Shown here: positions 7,117 to 12,871 of the stretch, piece by piece
Layout: the number at the start of each line of letters is the position of its first letter
Position numbering within the stretch: position 1 is the first letter of the stretch
From: Phyllobacteriaceae bacterium
GTDB lineage: Bacteria > Pseudomonadota > Alphaproteobacteria > Rhizobiales > Rhizobiaceae
DNA length: 12,871 bases
Reading direction: 5' to 3'
Assembly: GCA_024645155.1 (NCBI GenBank)
Contig: JAHEGF010000083.1
Span: 1 to 12,871, forward strand
The notes under the pieces: generated by a model
What the model was told of the DNA's origin: nothing
The model's database searches: none
What the model saw: the letters and a program-made list of their open reading frames with translations, nothing else
Made by a program: the position numbers and the translations under genes

Positions 7117-7146
7117 AAAAAGAAAACCCGGCTGCTGCCGGGTTTT
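7117..7146 (-). terminator. Rho-independent terminator after the DUF2059 gene
   Basis: A perfect 10-base inverted repeat (AAAACCCGGC at 7123-7132, GCCGGGTTTT at 7137-7146) with a four-base loop. On the minus strand the stem is followed by C and five T (7122-7117), giving a T-rich tail. It begins 19 bases after the stop of the DUF2059 gene and ends about 45 bases before gor. A-tract and U-tract both present make this the clearest terminator in the window; on the plus strand the AAAA/TTTT arms might also allow weak bidirectional action. Confidence 0.88.
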
Positions 7147-7164
7147 CACAATCAGGGTGTTACC

Positions 7165-7710
7165 TTATTGAGCTGCCGGTGTTTCCTTTGGTTCGATCGG
7201 AGTAGGCTGCGCGTCGACCGCCGCCTGAATTTTCTTGGCGACAGCCTCTGCCAGATCACGGGCAATGCCCGCCTGCCAGATTTCTCCTGCCTTGAGCATT
7301 TCGCGCGTTGCGATCGGACCGTCCGAAATCAGCTTTTTTCCCGCAGGAGACTGATAAAATGCGGCGATTTCCTTCAGTTCCTCTTCGCTGAACACCCGCG
7401 CGTAGGCCAATGCAGATTCACGTTCCAGATCGCCACGCCGTGATGCCAACTTGATGGTTTCCTCATCTACCGTGGTGCTGATCACATCGATCAGGTTCGG
7501 GTCCTTTTGAATGAGCTGCTCTTTCAATGCCTGTGCCGCACCCGGCAGTATTGCGTCGAATTGATCCGTTGCCCTGATGGCGGCAACAGCCGTGCGCGCC
7601 TGAGCCAGATGGGAATCGCTGATTTCCTGCGCACCGGCCGGAAATATCGCCATGATCAGCGGGAACCCCAACACAAGAGCGAGGCGACGAATGCGGGCGA
7701 AAATAATCAT
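7165..7710 (-). CDS. Secreted DUF2059-domain protein
   Basis: 181-residue protein with an N-terminal signal peptide: basic ARIRR, a hydrophobic core LALVLGFPLIMAIF, and a likely signal peptidase I site after AGA (about residue 27), so it is predicted periplasmic. The DUF2059 domain lies at about residues 95-150, with the typical YARVFSEEELKEIAAFY followed by SPAGKKL. The C-terminus is a proline- and alanine-rich tail (QPTPIEPKETPAAQ). The function of DUF2059 is unknown. ATG at 7710 is chosen over upstream starts because it begins the signal peptide, has GGAG ten bases upstream, and lies only seven bases after the rpiA stop; the Shine-Dalgarno sits inside the end of rpiA, which implies co-transcription and perhaps coupling. 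A strong terminator follows. The rpiA - DUF2059 - gor order appears conserved in rhizobia as far as I recall. Confidence 0.88.
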   Translation of the reverse strand: MIIFARIRRLALVLGFPLIMAIFPAGAQEISDSHLAQARTAVAAIRATDQFDAILPGAAQALKEQLIQKDPNLIDVISTTVDEETIKLASRRGDLERESALAYARVFSEEELKEIAAFYQSPAGKKLISDGPIATREMLKAGEIWQAGIARDLAEAVAKKIQAAVDAQPTPIEPKETPAAQ

Positions 7711-7717
7711 TCCATTA

Positions 7718-8425
7718 TTACTCCGTAGAACTGGGCCGGAAAACCGTTTTGACCCCATCAGCACCAGCGATGACCGCCGCGCTTGCCATATCCAAAAATA
7801 GTCCGTGTTCGATCACTCCAGGGATAGAGAGGAGCGCACCAGACAGCGCTCTTGCATCGTGAATGCGGCCAAATGATGCATCAAGCAAAAGATGGCCACC
7901 GTCAGTCACAAATGGCTGGCTGCCGTCCACCCTTAGCCGAATACTGCCTTTCAAGCCAAGCCGTTTTGCGATTTTTTCAACCGCCAGCTTTGTTGCAGCA
8001 AGACCGAATCCATCGACCTCTATGGGAAGCGGAAATTTCCCCAAGACATCAACCAGCTTGGTATCGTCGGCGATGACAATCATGCGAAGCGATGCGGCAG
8101 CCACGATTTTCTCGCGCATAAGCGCTCCGCCACCGCCTTTTATCAGGGTCAGTTCGGGATCGATTTCATCGGCGCCGTCGATCGTCAGGTCGAGTTCAGG
8201 CGTTTCCTCGAGTGTCGTCAGCGGAATACCGAGTTCCTCGCATAGCGTTGCAGTGCGCTTGGATGTCGGTACCCCGATGACTTTCAATCCGGATCTTACA
8301 CGGTCTGCCAGCAGCCGGACGAATTCCTCCGCGGTGGAACCTGTGCCGATGCCGAGCCGCATTCCGTTTTCGACATGTGATAACGCAATGCGCGCCGCCT
8401 CGATCTTTCGCGTCCTGGTGTTCAT
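7718..8425 (-). CDS. rpiA: Ribose-5-phosphate isomerase A
   Basis: Interconverts ribose 5-phosphate and ribulose 5-phosphate in the non-oxidative pentose phosphate pathway; cytoplasmic. Motifs in order, numbered from the ATG at 8425: GIGTGSTAEEF (25-35, phosphate loop), TIDGADEID with D83 and D86, and KGGGGALMREKIVAAAS with K96 and E105. These match E. coli D81, D84, K94 and E103, with a constant offset of two. The C-terminal GVIEHGLF motif is also present. An ATG at 8452 would add nine residues, but a likely promoter places the transcript start near 8458, and other rhizobial RpiA proteins begin at the equivalent of 8425, so I prefer that start although no strong Shine-Dalgarno precedes it. 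It is divergent from gph and followed at seven bases by the DUF2059 gene. Confidence 0.96.
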   Translation of the reverse strand: MNTRTRKIEAARIALSHVENGMRLGIGTGSTAEEFVRLLADRVRSGLKVIGVPTSKRTATLCEELGIPLTTLEETPELDLTIDGADEIDPELTLIKGGGGALMREKIVAAASLRMIVIADDTKLVDVLGKFPLPIEVDGFGLAATKLAVEKIAKRLGLKGSIRLRVDGSQPFVTDGGHLLLDASFGRIHDARALSGALLSIPGVIEHGLFLDMASAAVIAGADGVKTVFRPSSTE

Positions 8426-8464
8426 GAAACCGTGCCGGTCAATTGTTTGCATTGCATCGCGCGC

Positions 8465-8492
8465 GGTTTATCACCACCTGCAGCGCCGTCAA
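8465..8492 (-). promoter_or_regulatory. Candidate sigma-70 promoter of rpiA
   Basis: On the minus strand TTGACG (8492-8487) and TAAACC (8470-8465) are 16 bases apart. The -35 matches five of six consensus bases; the -10 is weak beyond its TA start. Transcription would begin near 8458, about 33 bases before the preferred rpiA start at 8425. Predicted by eye only. Confidence 0.35.
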
Positions 8493-8499
8493 ACCACTA

Positions 8500-8527
8500 T
8501 TCACAAACTGCTTCTGTTTCATATGGA
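8500..8527 (+). promoter_or_regulatory. Candidate sigma-70 promoter of gph
   Basis: TTCACA (8500-8505) and TATGGA (8522-8527) are 16 bases apart. The -35 matches five of six consensus bases and the -10 four. The transcript would start near 8534 with a leader of about 55 bases before the TTG at 8590. Its -35 lies only seven bases from that of the opposing rpiA promoter. Confidence 0.35.
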
Positions 8528-8589
8528 CTTGTGAGTGAGCCGCCGGGAAGCTATCAGCTGGCATCCCATTACAAACCGGAACTGCCGAT

Positions 8590-9267
8590 TTGAAAAATAA
8601 AACTGTAGTCTTCGACCTCGATGGAACATTTATCGATACGGCACCCGACATTATCGACAGTTTGAACCACTGCCTGCAGCACGCTGGCATGGCACCCGCC
8701 GACGAGCATGACATCGCAAACTATGTCGGTCACGGCGGTCGTGTCATGATCGCGCGGGCCTTTGAGGTTCAAAAGCGTGAGCTGGCCGAGTCCCTCCACG
8801 ACAAGCTGCTCGAATTGTTTCTGGAGCACTACCGCGCCAACATACCCGGCCGGTCGGTGCCGTTTGAAGGCGCGGTCGACGCGTTATCGCAATTGCGCAA
8901 TGCCGGTTTTCGCACAGCGATATGTACCAACAAGTTCGAGTCGCTGTCGGTTGCGTTGATTGACGCGCTCGGCCTCAGGATCAATTTCGATGCCATTTGT
9001 GGGTCAGATACCTATCCGTTTCGCAAGCCGGATCCCCGTCACCTGACCAAAACGATCGAGGCAGCGGGAGGGGCAACCGCATGCGCGTTGATGGTTGGCG
9101 ATTCGCAAACCGACATCAATACCGCAAAGGCCGCCGGCATTCCGGTCGTGGCGGTCGATTTCGGTTATTCGGCCGAACATGTCAGCGCTTTCGCACCAAC
9201 GCATATCATTTCACGGTACGATGAATTGACGCCTGACCTGGCCGACCGGTTGATCGGTGGGAAATAG
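8590..9267 (+). CDS. gph: Phosphoglycolate phosphatase (HAD superfamily)
   Basis: 225-residue cytoplasmic HAD phosphatase; Gph hydrolyses 2-phosphoglycolate, a toxic by-product of DNA 3'-end repair (and of Rubisco oxygenation in autotrophs). HAD motifs: I, VVFDLDGTFIDT with D9 nucleophile and D11; II, AICTNK near residue 117; III, K in FRKPDP near 145; IV, MVGDSQTDINTAKAAGI near 170-186. The helical cap between motifs I and II is of the Gph type. The start must be TTG at 8590: in this frame a stop occurs at 8536-8538 and there is no ATG or GTG between it and motif I, while a GGAA lies eight bases upstream of the TTG. It is divergent from rpiA and converges on the L,D-transpeptidase gene 37 bases away. 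Other HAD hydrolases share these motifs, so the exact substrate is inferred from overall similarity and from the pairing with rpiA. Confidence 0.9.
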   Translation: MKNKTVVFDLDGTFIDTAPDIIDSLNHCLQHAGMAPADEHDIANYVGHGGRVMIARAFEVQKRELAESLHDKLLELFLEHYRANIPGRSVPFEGAVDALSQLRNAGFRTAICTNKFESLSVALIDALGLRINFDAICGSDTYPFRKPDPRHLTKTIEAAGGATACALMVGDSQTDINTAKAAGIPVVAVDFGYSAEHVSAFAPTHIISRYDELTPDLADRLIGGK

Positions 9268-9304
9268 CAGATGCCGCGGTTATTGTTTTCGGCAGCCCAA
9301 GGGG

Positions 9305-11146
9305 TCAGCTGGTCTTTGCCCGCAAAGCTTCAACGATCGCGATCGATTCGAGGAGATGTTTATCGCGACCATACATGTCTTCGTAGTAACCCACCTTGCC
9401 GTCCGCGTTCGGCCATGCAGTAAAGTAGGCAACATAAACCGGGATCTTTTGCGGCACTTTTTCGGAACCATGGCCCTGTTTCAGTTTCGAGGCGACATAT
9501 CCCTCACTTTGGCCCAATACAGCAGCCGCCATTGCGCGCGGTTCCTGCAGACGAATGCAGCCATGACTGAAGGCGCGTGCTTCACGCGAGAACAGGTTTT
9601 TCGTGGGCGTGTCATGCATGTAAATGGCGTGCTTGTTCGGGAAAAGGATCTTCAACTCGCCGAGTGCATTTCGTTCACCCGGTGTCTGGCGGACATTGTA
9701 CGGCACCTTGCCGCCATACTGCCCCCAATTTACCGAGGATGATGATATCCGCTGCCCCTTGGCATTGGTCACTTCGTAACCGGCGCGATCCAGATACCCG
9801 GGGTCAGTGACGAGCCTGGGCAGCATTTCGTTGACGATGATCGACTGCGGAACCCCCCAATAGGGATTGTAGTCGACGCTTTCGATTTCGTCGTAAAAGA
9901 AACTTGTCTGGTTTGAACGCTTGCCAACAATCACGCGCATCGACAGCTTTTCTTGCCCGCCTTCATAGTAACTGGCCATAAATGCGGGCTGGTTGACGAA
10001 TACGCGACGGCTTCCAAGGTTCGATGGCAACCAGCGCAACCGCTCCATCGCCAATTTCACGCGGTCGATTTTTGATTGCCTGGATTCGCCGAAAAACGCG
10101 GCTACCGTGTTGCGTCCGATAATGCCATCCGGCTTGGTGCCGGCGGCTTTTTGTGCGGCCTTGATTAGCGGAACCAGCTCGTTTGTGTAAGTCTCTGATC
10201 CCAAATTCGCCGCGATCAATTCCCCGAATTCGATCTGGACAGCTTCCGGGCTGTTCTTTTTGATGATGCTCAGAACCTTTGGAAATTCTGGATGCGAACC
10301 GCCCGGTTTCAAGAACTTCAGGTCGTTGATGACTATTTCGTTATCTTCACTCTTGCCCAATTCCGCTAGTTCGTTTTTCAACGCCACATAGGCTTCGTTT
10401 CCGGGGTGCCTTGTCTCCAGATAAGTGGCAACCTCGGATGTGTGCGCCAGTTGCGCCAGTACCGACTTTAGGTTCAGGTTCTTGACCGGCAAATCGTGGT
10501 AACCGGACAGCCGGTTCGGATTGATCCGCCCGTTGCGGGCATCCTGCACATAACGCAACACCCGCGCCGAGAGCGTGACATCGAATTGAACAAGATCGGC
10601 CTGCCTACTTGCAACATCATCCATGGAGAACGTCTCGCCTGGAACAGTTACCGCGTAGTCGTCGGGCACCAAGCCGTACTCATCGGCCTTTGCCAGCACT
10701 TCGATTGCCGCGAGCGCTTTTGCATTTGGATGATATCCGGTGACCCAAACAAAGTCCTGACGCTCGGCATAGTATGAATCCAGCGCGGCAGAGATTTTCT
10801 TGTCTTCCATCAGATCGATGGTTTCAAGTGCCTGCCGGGCTTCGGAAAATCCGGAAGGCGCAAGTGACGGCTCCAGGCCGTTTGGCAATGGTGCCCCGAG
10901 TGTCTCCTTGAACTTGACGGCGATAATCGGATCGGTTTTGTAACCATAATAGGAGGGGGCCGAAATCCTTGTGCGCTTGACGGGCGGCGGCGGTGGCGGC
11001 GGTTCAACCACACGCGTTCGATTCCCGCCAAAAAGAAAATCGAACAGATTCTGGGCCTGAACAGGCGTTGACAGCTGCAGCAGCACCGATGCCGCAAGTG
11101 CCGAAACCGCCGCAAACCCGGTGATTTTCCTGGATTTCGAAATCAT
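9305..11146 (-). CDS. L,D-transpeptidase, YcbB (LdtD)-like, with peptidoglycan-binding domain
   Basis: 613-residue exported enzyme that cross-links peptidoglycan stem peptides (3-3 links), acting in the periplasm. N-terminus: signal peptide (SRKITGFAAVSALAASVLL, likely cleavage after VQA), then a short linker with seven consecutive prolines near residue 50. A helical scaffold region follows, then a peptidoglycan-binding type 1 domain (GTKPDGIIGRNTVAAFF, about 325-350), then the YkuD catalytic domain (about 395-545) with the motif HDTPTKNLFSREARAFSHGC, where H528 and C530 (in SHGCIR) are catalytic. The ending PVYVAYFTAWPNADGKVGYYEDMYGRD is typical of the YcbB subgroup. ATG at 11146 is chosen over one at 11242 because it begins the signal peptide and has GGGGA five bases upstream. 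It is a single-gene unit, divergent from fumarase and convergent with gph. Confidence 0.94.
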   Translation of the reverse strand: MISKSRKITGFAAVSALAASVLLQLSTPVQAQNLFDFLFGGNRTRVVEPPPPPPPVKRTRISAPSYYGYKTDPIIAVKFKETLGAPLPNGLEPSLAPSGFSEARQALETIDLMEDKKISAALDSYYAERQDFVWVTGYHPNAKALAAIEVLAKADEYGLVPDDYAVTVPGETFSMDDVASRQADLVQFDVTLSARVLRYVQDARNGRINPNRLSGYHDLPVKNLNLKSVLAQLAHTSEVATYLETRHPGNEAYVALKNELAELGKSEDNEIVINDLKFLKPGGSHPEFPKVLSIIKKNSPEAVQIEFGELIAANLGSETYTNELVPLIKAAQKAAGTKPDGIIGRNTVAAFFGESRQSKIDRVKLAMERLRWLPSNLGSRRVFVNQPAFMASYYEGGQEKLSMRVIVGKRSNQTSFFYDEIESVDYNPYWGVPQSIIVNEMLPRLVTDPGYLDRAGYEVTNAKGQRISSSSVNWGQYGGKVPYNVRQTPGERNALGELKILFPNKHAIYMHDTPTKNLFSREARAFSHGCIRLQEPRAMAAAVLGQSEGYVASKLKQGHGSEKVPQKIPVYVAYFTAWPNADGKVGYYEDMYGRDKHLLESIAIVEALRAKTS

Positions 11147-11318
11147 ATTTTCCCCGTCAATTTGATCACCCGAGTGCATCGAAGCTCGCTTCGATTTAAC
11201 ACGACTACCATACAAAACCAAAGCTGACGCCAGGATGAACATGCCGCGTCAAGGTAAATTTGGTGTGAAGCGCATTCGTGCCGGTACGTCCTTTCTCCCA
11301 TTTGACCGGGCGTGGCTT

Positions 11319-11385
11319 CATAGTATGGGTGCAAATTCGATAATCGTATGTGAGGCAATTTACCCAGCCAGATCATAGTATGATC
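11319..11385. promoter_or_regulatory. Paired palindromes between the L,D-transpeptidase and fumarase genes
   Basis: The 286-base divergent gap (11147-11432) contains two copies of the nine-base palindrome CATAGTATG, at 11319-11327 and 11374-11382, 55 bases apart centre to centre. The second is extended to a perfect 15-base palindrome, GATCATAGTATGATC (11371-11385), which carries a TATGAT -10-like hexamer on the plus strand (11379-11384) and another on the minus strand (11377-11372). A TTGACC at 11302-11307 may be a -35 for an additional plus-strand promoter. A six-base inverted repeat TGACGC/GCGTCA lies at 11225-11251. These are candidate operators or promoter parts; none is a motif I can assign to a named regulator. 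Confidence 0.4.
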
Positions 11386-11432
11386 GCGCATACACCGCTC
11401 GACCGAAAACAACAAACAAACTGAATGAGAAT

Positions 11433-12871
11433 ATGGCCAAATCCACACAAGACTCCCTTTTTCCCCTTGAGGATACCGACGGAACTCCCTTTCGCAAGCT
11501 GACAGACCGTTTTGTGCAGGTCGAAAAATTTCGCGGGGAAGATGTCCTGCTGGTGGAGAACGAAGCGCTCCGTATACTATCGGAGACGGCGTTTGCCGAC
11601 ATCAACCACCTGTTGCGCCCTGGCCACCTGAAACAGCTTGCCGCAATCCTCGACGATCCGGAAGCCACCGACAATGACCGGTTTGTCGCCTATGATCTGC
11701 TGAAGAACGCCAACATCGCGGCAGGCGGTGTGCTGCCGATGTGCCAGGATACCGGTACAGCGATCATCATGGGCAAGAAAGGGCGACGGGTCTGGACCGA
11801 GGGAAGCGATCCCAGTGCGCTGGGGCGCGGTGTCATGGATGCATACGAGAAAAAGAACCTGCGCTACTCGCAGCTGGCGCCGCTGTCGATGTTTGAGGAA
11901 AAGAACACCCGGAACAACCTGCCGGCGCAGATCGACATCTATGAGGAAGGCGAAGACGCCTACAAATTCCTTTTTATCGCCAAGGGCGGAGGTTCGGCCA
12001 ACAAGACATTTCTTTACCAGGGCACACCGTCACTCCTGACCCACGACCGGTTGATCGAGTTTTTGAAGGAGAAGATACTTACGCTGGGAACTGCCGCCTG
12101 CCCTCCCTATCACCTGGCAATTGTGATCGGCGGAACGTCGGCGGAAATGAACCTGAAAACCGTGAAACTGGCGTCGACAAGGTATCTTGATTCGCTTCCT
12201 GTTGCGGGTTCGGAAGCTGGGCATGCATTCCGCGATCTCGAGATGGAGCGCGAAGTCCATAAACTGACGCAGCAGATGGGTGTCGGTGCGCAATTCGGCG
12301 GAAAATATTTTTGCCACGATGTGCGCGTTATCCGATTGCCGCGGCACGGCGCATCATTGCCAATTGGTCTCGGTGTATCGTGTTCGGCCGACCGACAGGC
12401 GCTAGGCAAGATCACCCAAGAAGGCGTGTTCATCGAACAGCTTGAAGCCAACCCGGCACGGTTCATGCCGGAGATAGATGAAGCCGCACTTTCGTCCGAC
12501 GTTGTTCACATCGATCTCAACCAGCCGATGGGTGATATCCTGGGCGCCCTGACCCGGCATCCGGTCAAAACACGTCTGTCGCTTTCGGGATCGATTATTG
12601 TTGCGCGTGACCTGGCACATTCAAAAATCAGGGAACGGCTGGAGGCCGGCGAACCGATGCCGGACTATTTCAAGAACCATCCCATCTATTATGCCGGACC
12701 GGCGAAAACACCGGAAGGCTACGCTTCGGGGTCTTTCGGACCGACAACTGCGGGGCGGATGGACAGCTATGTCGACCAGTTTCAGTCGTTCGGCGGTTCG
12801 ATGGTCATGCTTGCCAAGGGCAACCGTTCACGCCAGGTTCGCGAGGCATGCGCGCGCCATGGTGGATTTTA
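11433..12871 (+). CDS. Class I (iron-sulfur) fumarate hydratase, C-terminus cut by window edge
   Basis: Hydrates fumarate to malate in the citric acid cycle using an oxygen-sensitive [4Fe-4S] cluster; cytoplasmic. 479 codons are present and about 60-70 residues are missing at the right edge compared with the usual 540-550. The three cluster cysteines are visible: C104 in LPMCQDTGTA, C223 in TAACPPYH and C317 in GVSCSADRQ, each one position short of E. coli FumA C105, C224 and C318. Other conserved parts are KGGGSANKTFLYQ near 188-200 and the late PTTAGRMDSYVDQFQ and ARHGGF. ATG at 11433 is the first start and gives the standard N-terminus; the ribosome binding site is weak (GAG at -4 to -6). 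It is divergent from the L,D-transpeptidase. Symbol would be fumA or fumB depending on convention, so I leave it empty. Confidence 0.95.
   Translation, partial: MAKSTQDSLFPLEDTDGTPFRKLTDRFVQVEKFRGEDVLLVENEALRILSETAFADINHLLRPGHLKQLAAILDDPEATDNDRFVAYDLLKNANIAAGGVLPMCQDTGTAIIMGKKGRRVWTEGSDPSALGRGVMDAYEKKNLRYSQLAPLSMFEEKNTRNNLPAQIDIYEEGEDAYKFLFIAKGGGSANKTFLYQGTPSLLTHDRLIEFLKEKILTLGTAACPPYHLAIVIGGTSAEMNLKTVKLASTRYLDSLPVAGSEAGHAFRDLEMEREVHKLTQQMGVGAQFGGKYFCHDVRVIRLPRHGASLPIGLGVSCSADRQALGKITQEGVFIEQLEANPARFMPEIDEAALSSDVVHIDLNQPMGDILGALTRHPVKTRLSLSGSIIVARDLAHSKIRERLEAGEPMPDYFKNHPIYYAGPAKTPEGYASGSFGPTTAGRMDSYVDQFQSFGGSMVMLAKGNRSRQVREACARHGGF

Noticed and set aside
9271..9293. TGCCG / CGGCA repeat between the convergent gph and transpeptidase ends
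   Set aside because: Five-base stem with a 13-base loop and no run of T; within chance.
11143..11448. 101-codon minus-strand frame spanning the transpeptidase-fumarase gap
   Set aside because: It overlaps the starts of both flanking genes, lacks a Shine-Dalgarno and has no recognisable sequence.
1..12871. Search for mobile elements, CRISPR arrays, tRNA or rRNA genes, defence systems and long repeats
   Set aside because: No repeat-spacer pattern, transposase, integrase, RNA gene or direct repeat long enough to support any of these was seen.

Overview
The window looks like ordinary chromosomal core of an alphaproteobacterium, most likely of the Rhizobiales (Hyphomicrobiales). The reasons are the moderately GC-rich coding style, a class II (plant/mycobacterial-type) DAHP synthase, a class I iron-sulfur fumarase, a large YcbB-type L,D-transpeptidase, and the run gph / rpiA - DUF2059 - gor, an arrangement I associate with rhizobia from general knowledge. 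I saw no phage, transposon, CRISPR, tRNA or rRNA signal. The window holds twelve protein genes, two of them cut by the window edges, and coding density is high; no gap exceeds 300 bases.

Layout. Bases 1-2189, all on the minus strand: a GFA-family zinc protein, a LigB/YgiD-type extradiol dioxygenase, diacylglycerol kinase (dgkA) and a hemerythrin-domain protein whose TTG start overlaps the dgkA stop. A short hairpin terminator sits between the first two. Bases 2371-4562, minus strand: a gamma-glutamylcyclotransferase-like protein and, 170 bases downstream, class II DAHP synthase with its own likely promoter. Bases 4675-5643, plus strand: an alpha/beta hydrolase, divergent from the cyclotransferase and convergent with gor. 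Bases 5664-8425, minus strand: rpiA, a secreted DUF2059 protein, a strong terminator, then gor. Bases 8590-9267, plus strand: gph, divergent from rpiA. Bases 9305-11146, minus strand: the L,D-transpeptidase. From 11433 to the right edge, plus strand: class I fumarase, divergent from the transpeptidase.

How the genes fit together. Most are central or housekeeping metabolism. RpiA interconverts ribose and ribulose 5-phosphates, and the pentose phosphate pathway supplies erythrose 4-phosphate to DAHP synthase and NADPH to glutathione reductase. Gph removes 2-phosphoglycolate. Three genes touch glutathione chemistry (gor, the cyclotransferase-like protein, the GFA-family protein), though they are not one operon. 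DgkA and the L,D-transpeptidase serve the envelope.

I did not find a novel multi-gene system. The most interesting points are regulatory: a perfect 15-base palindrome that places a TATGAT -10 hexamer on both strands between the transpeptidase and fumarase genes, a possible CcrM methylation site (GATTC) inside the likely -10 box of the DAHP synthase promoter, tightly packed divergent rpiA/gph promoters, and three genes that can only sensibly start at TTG.
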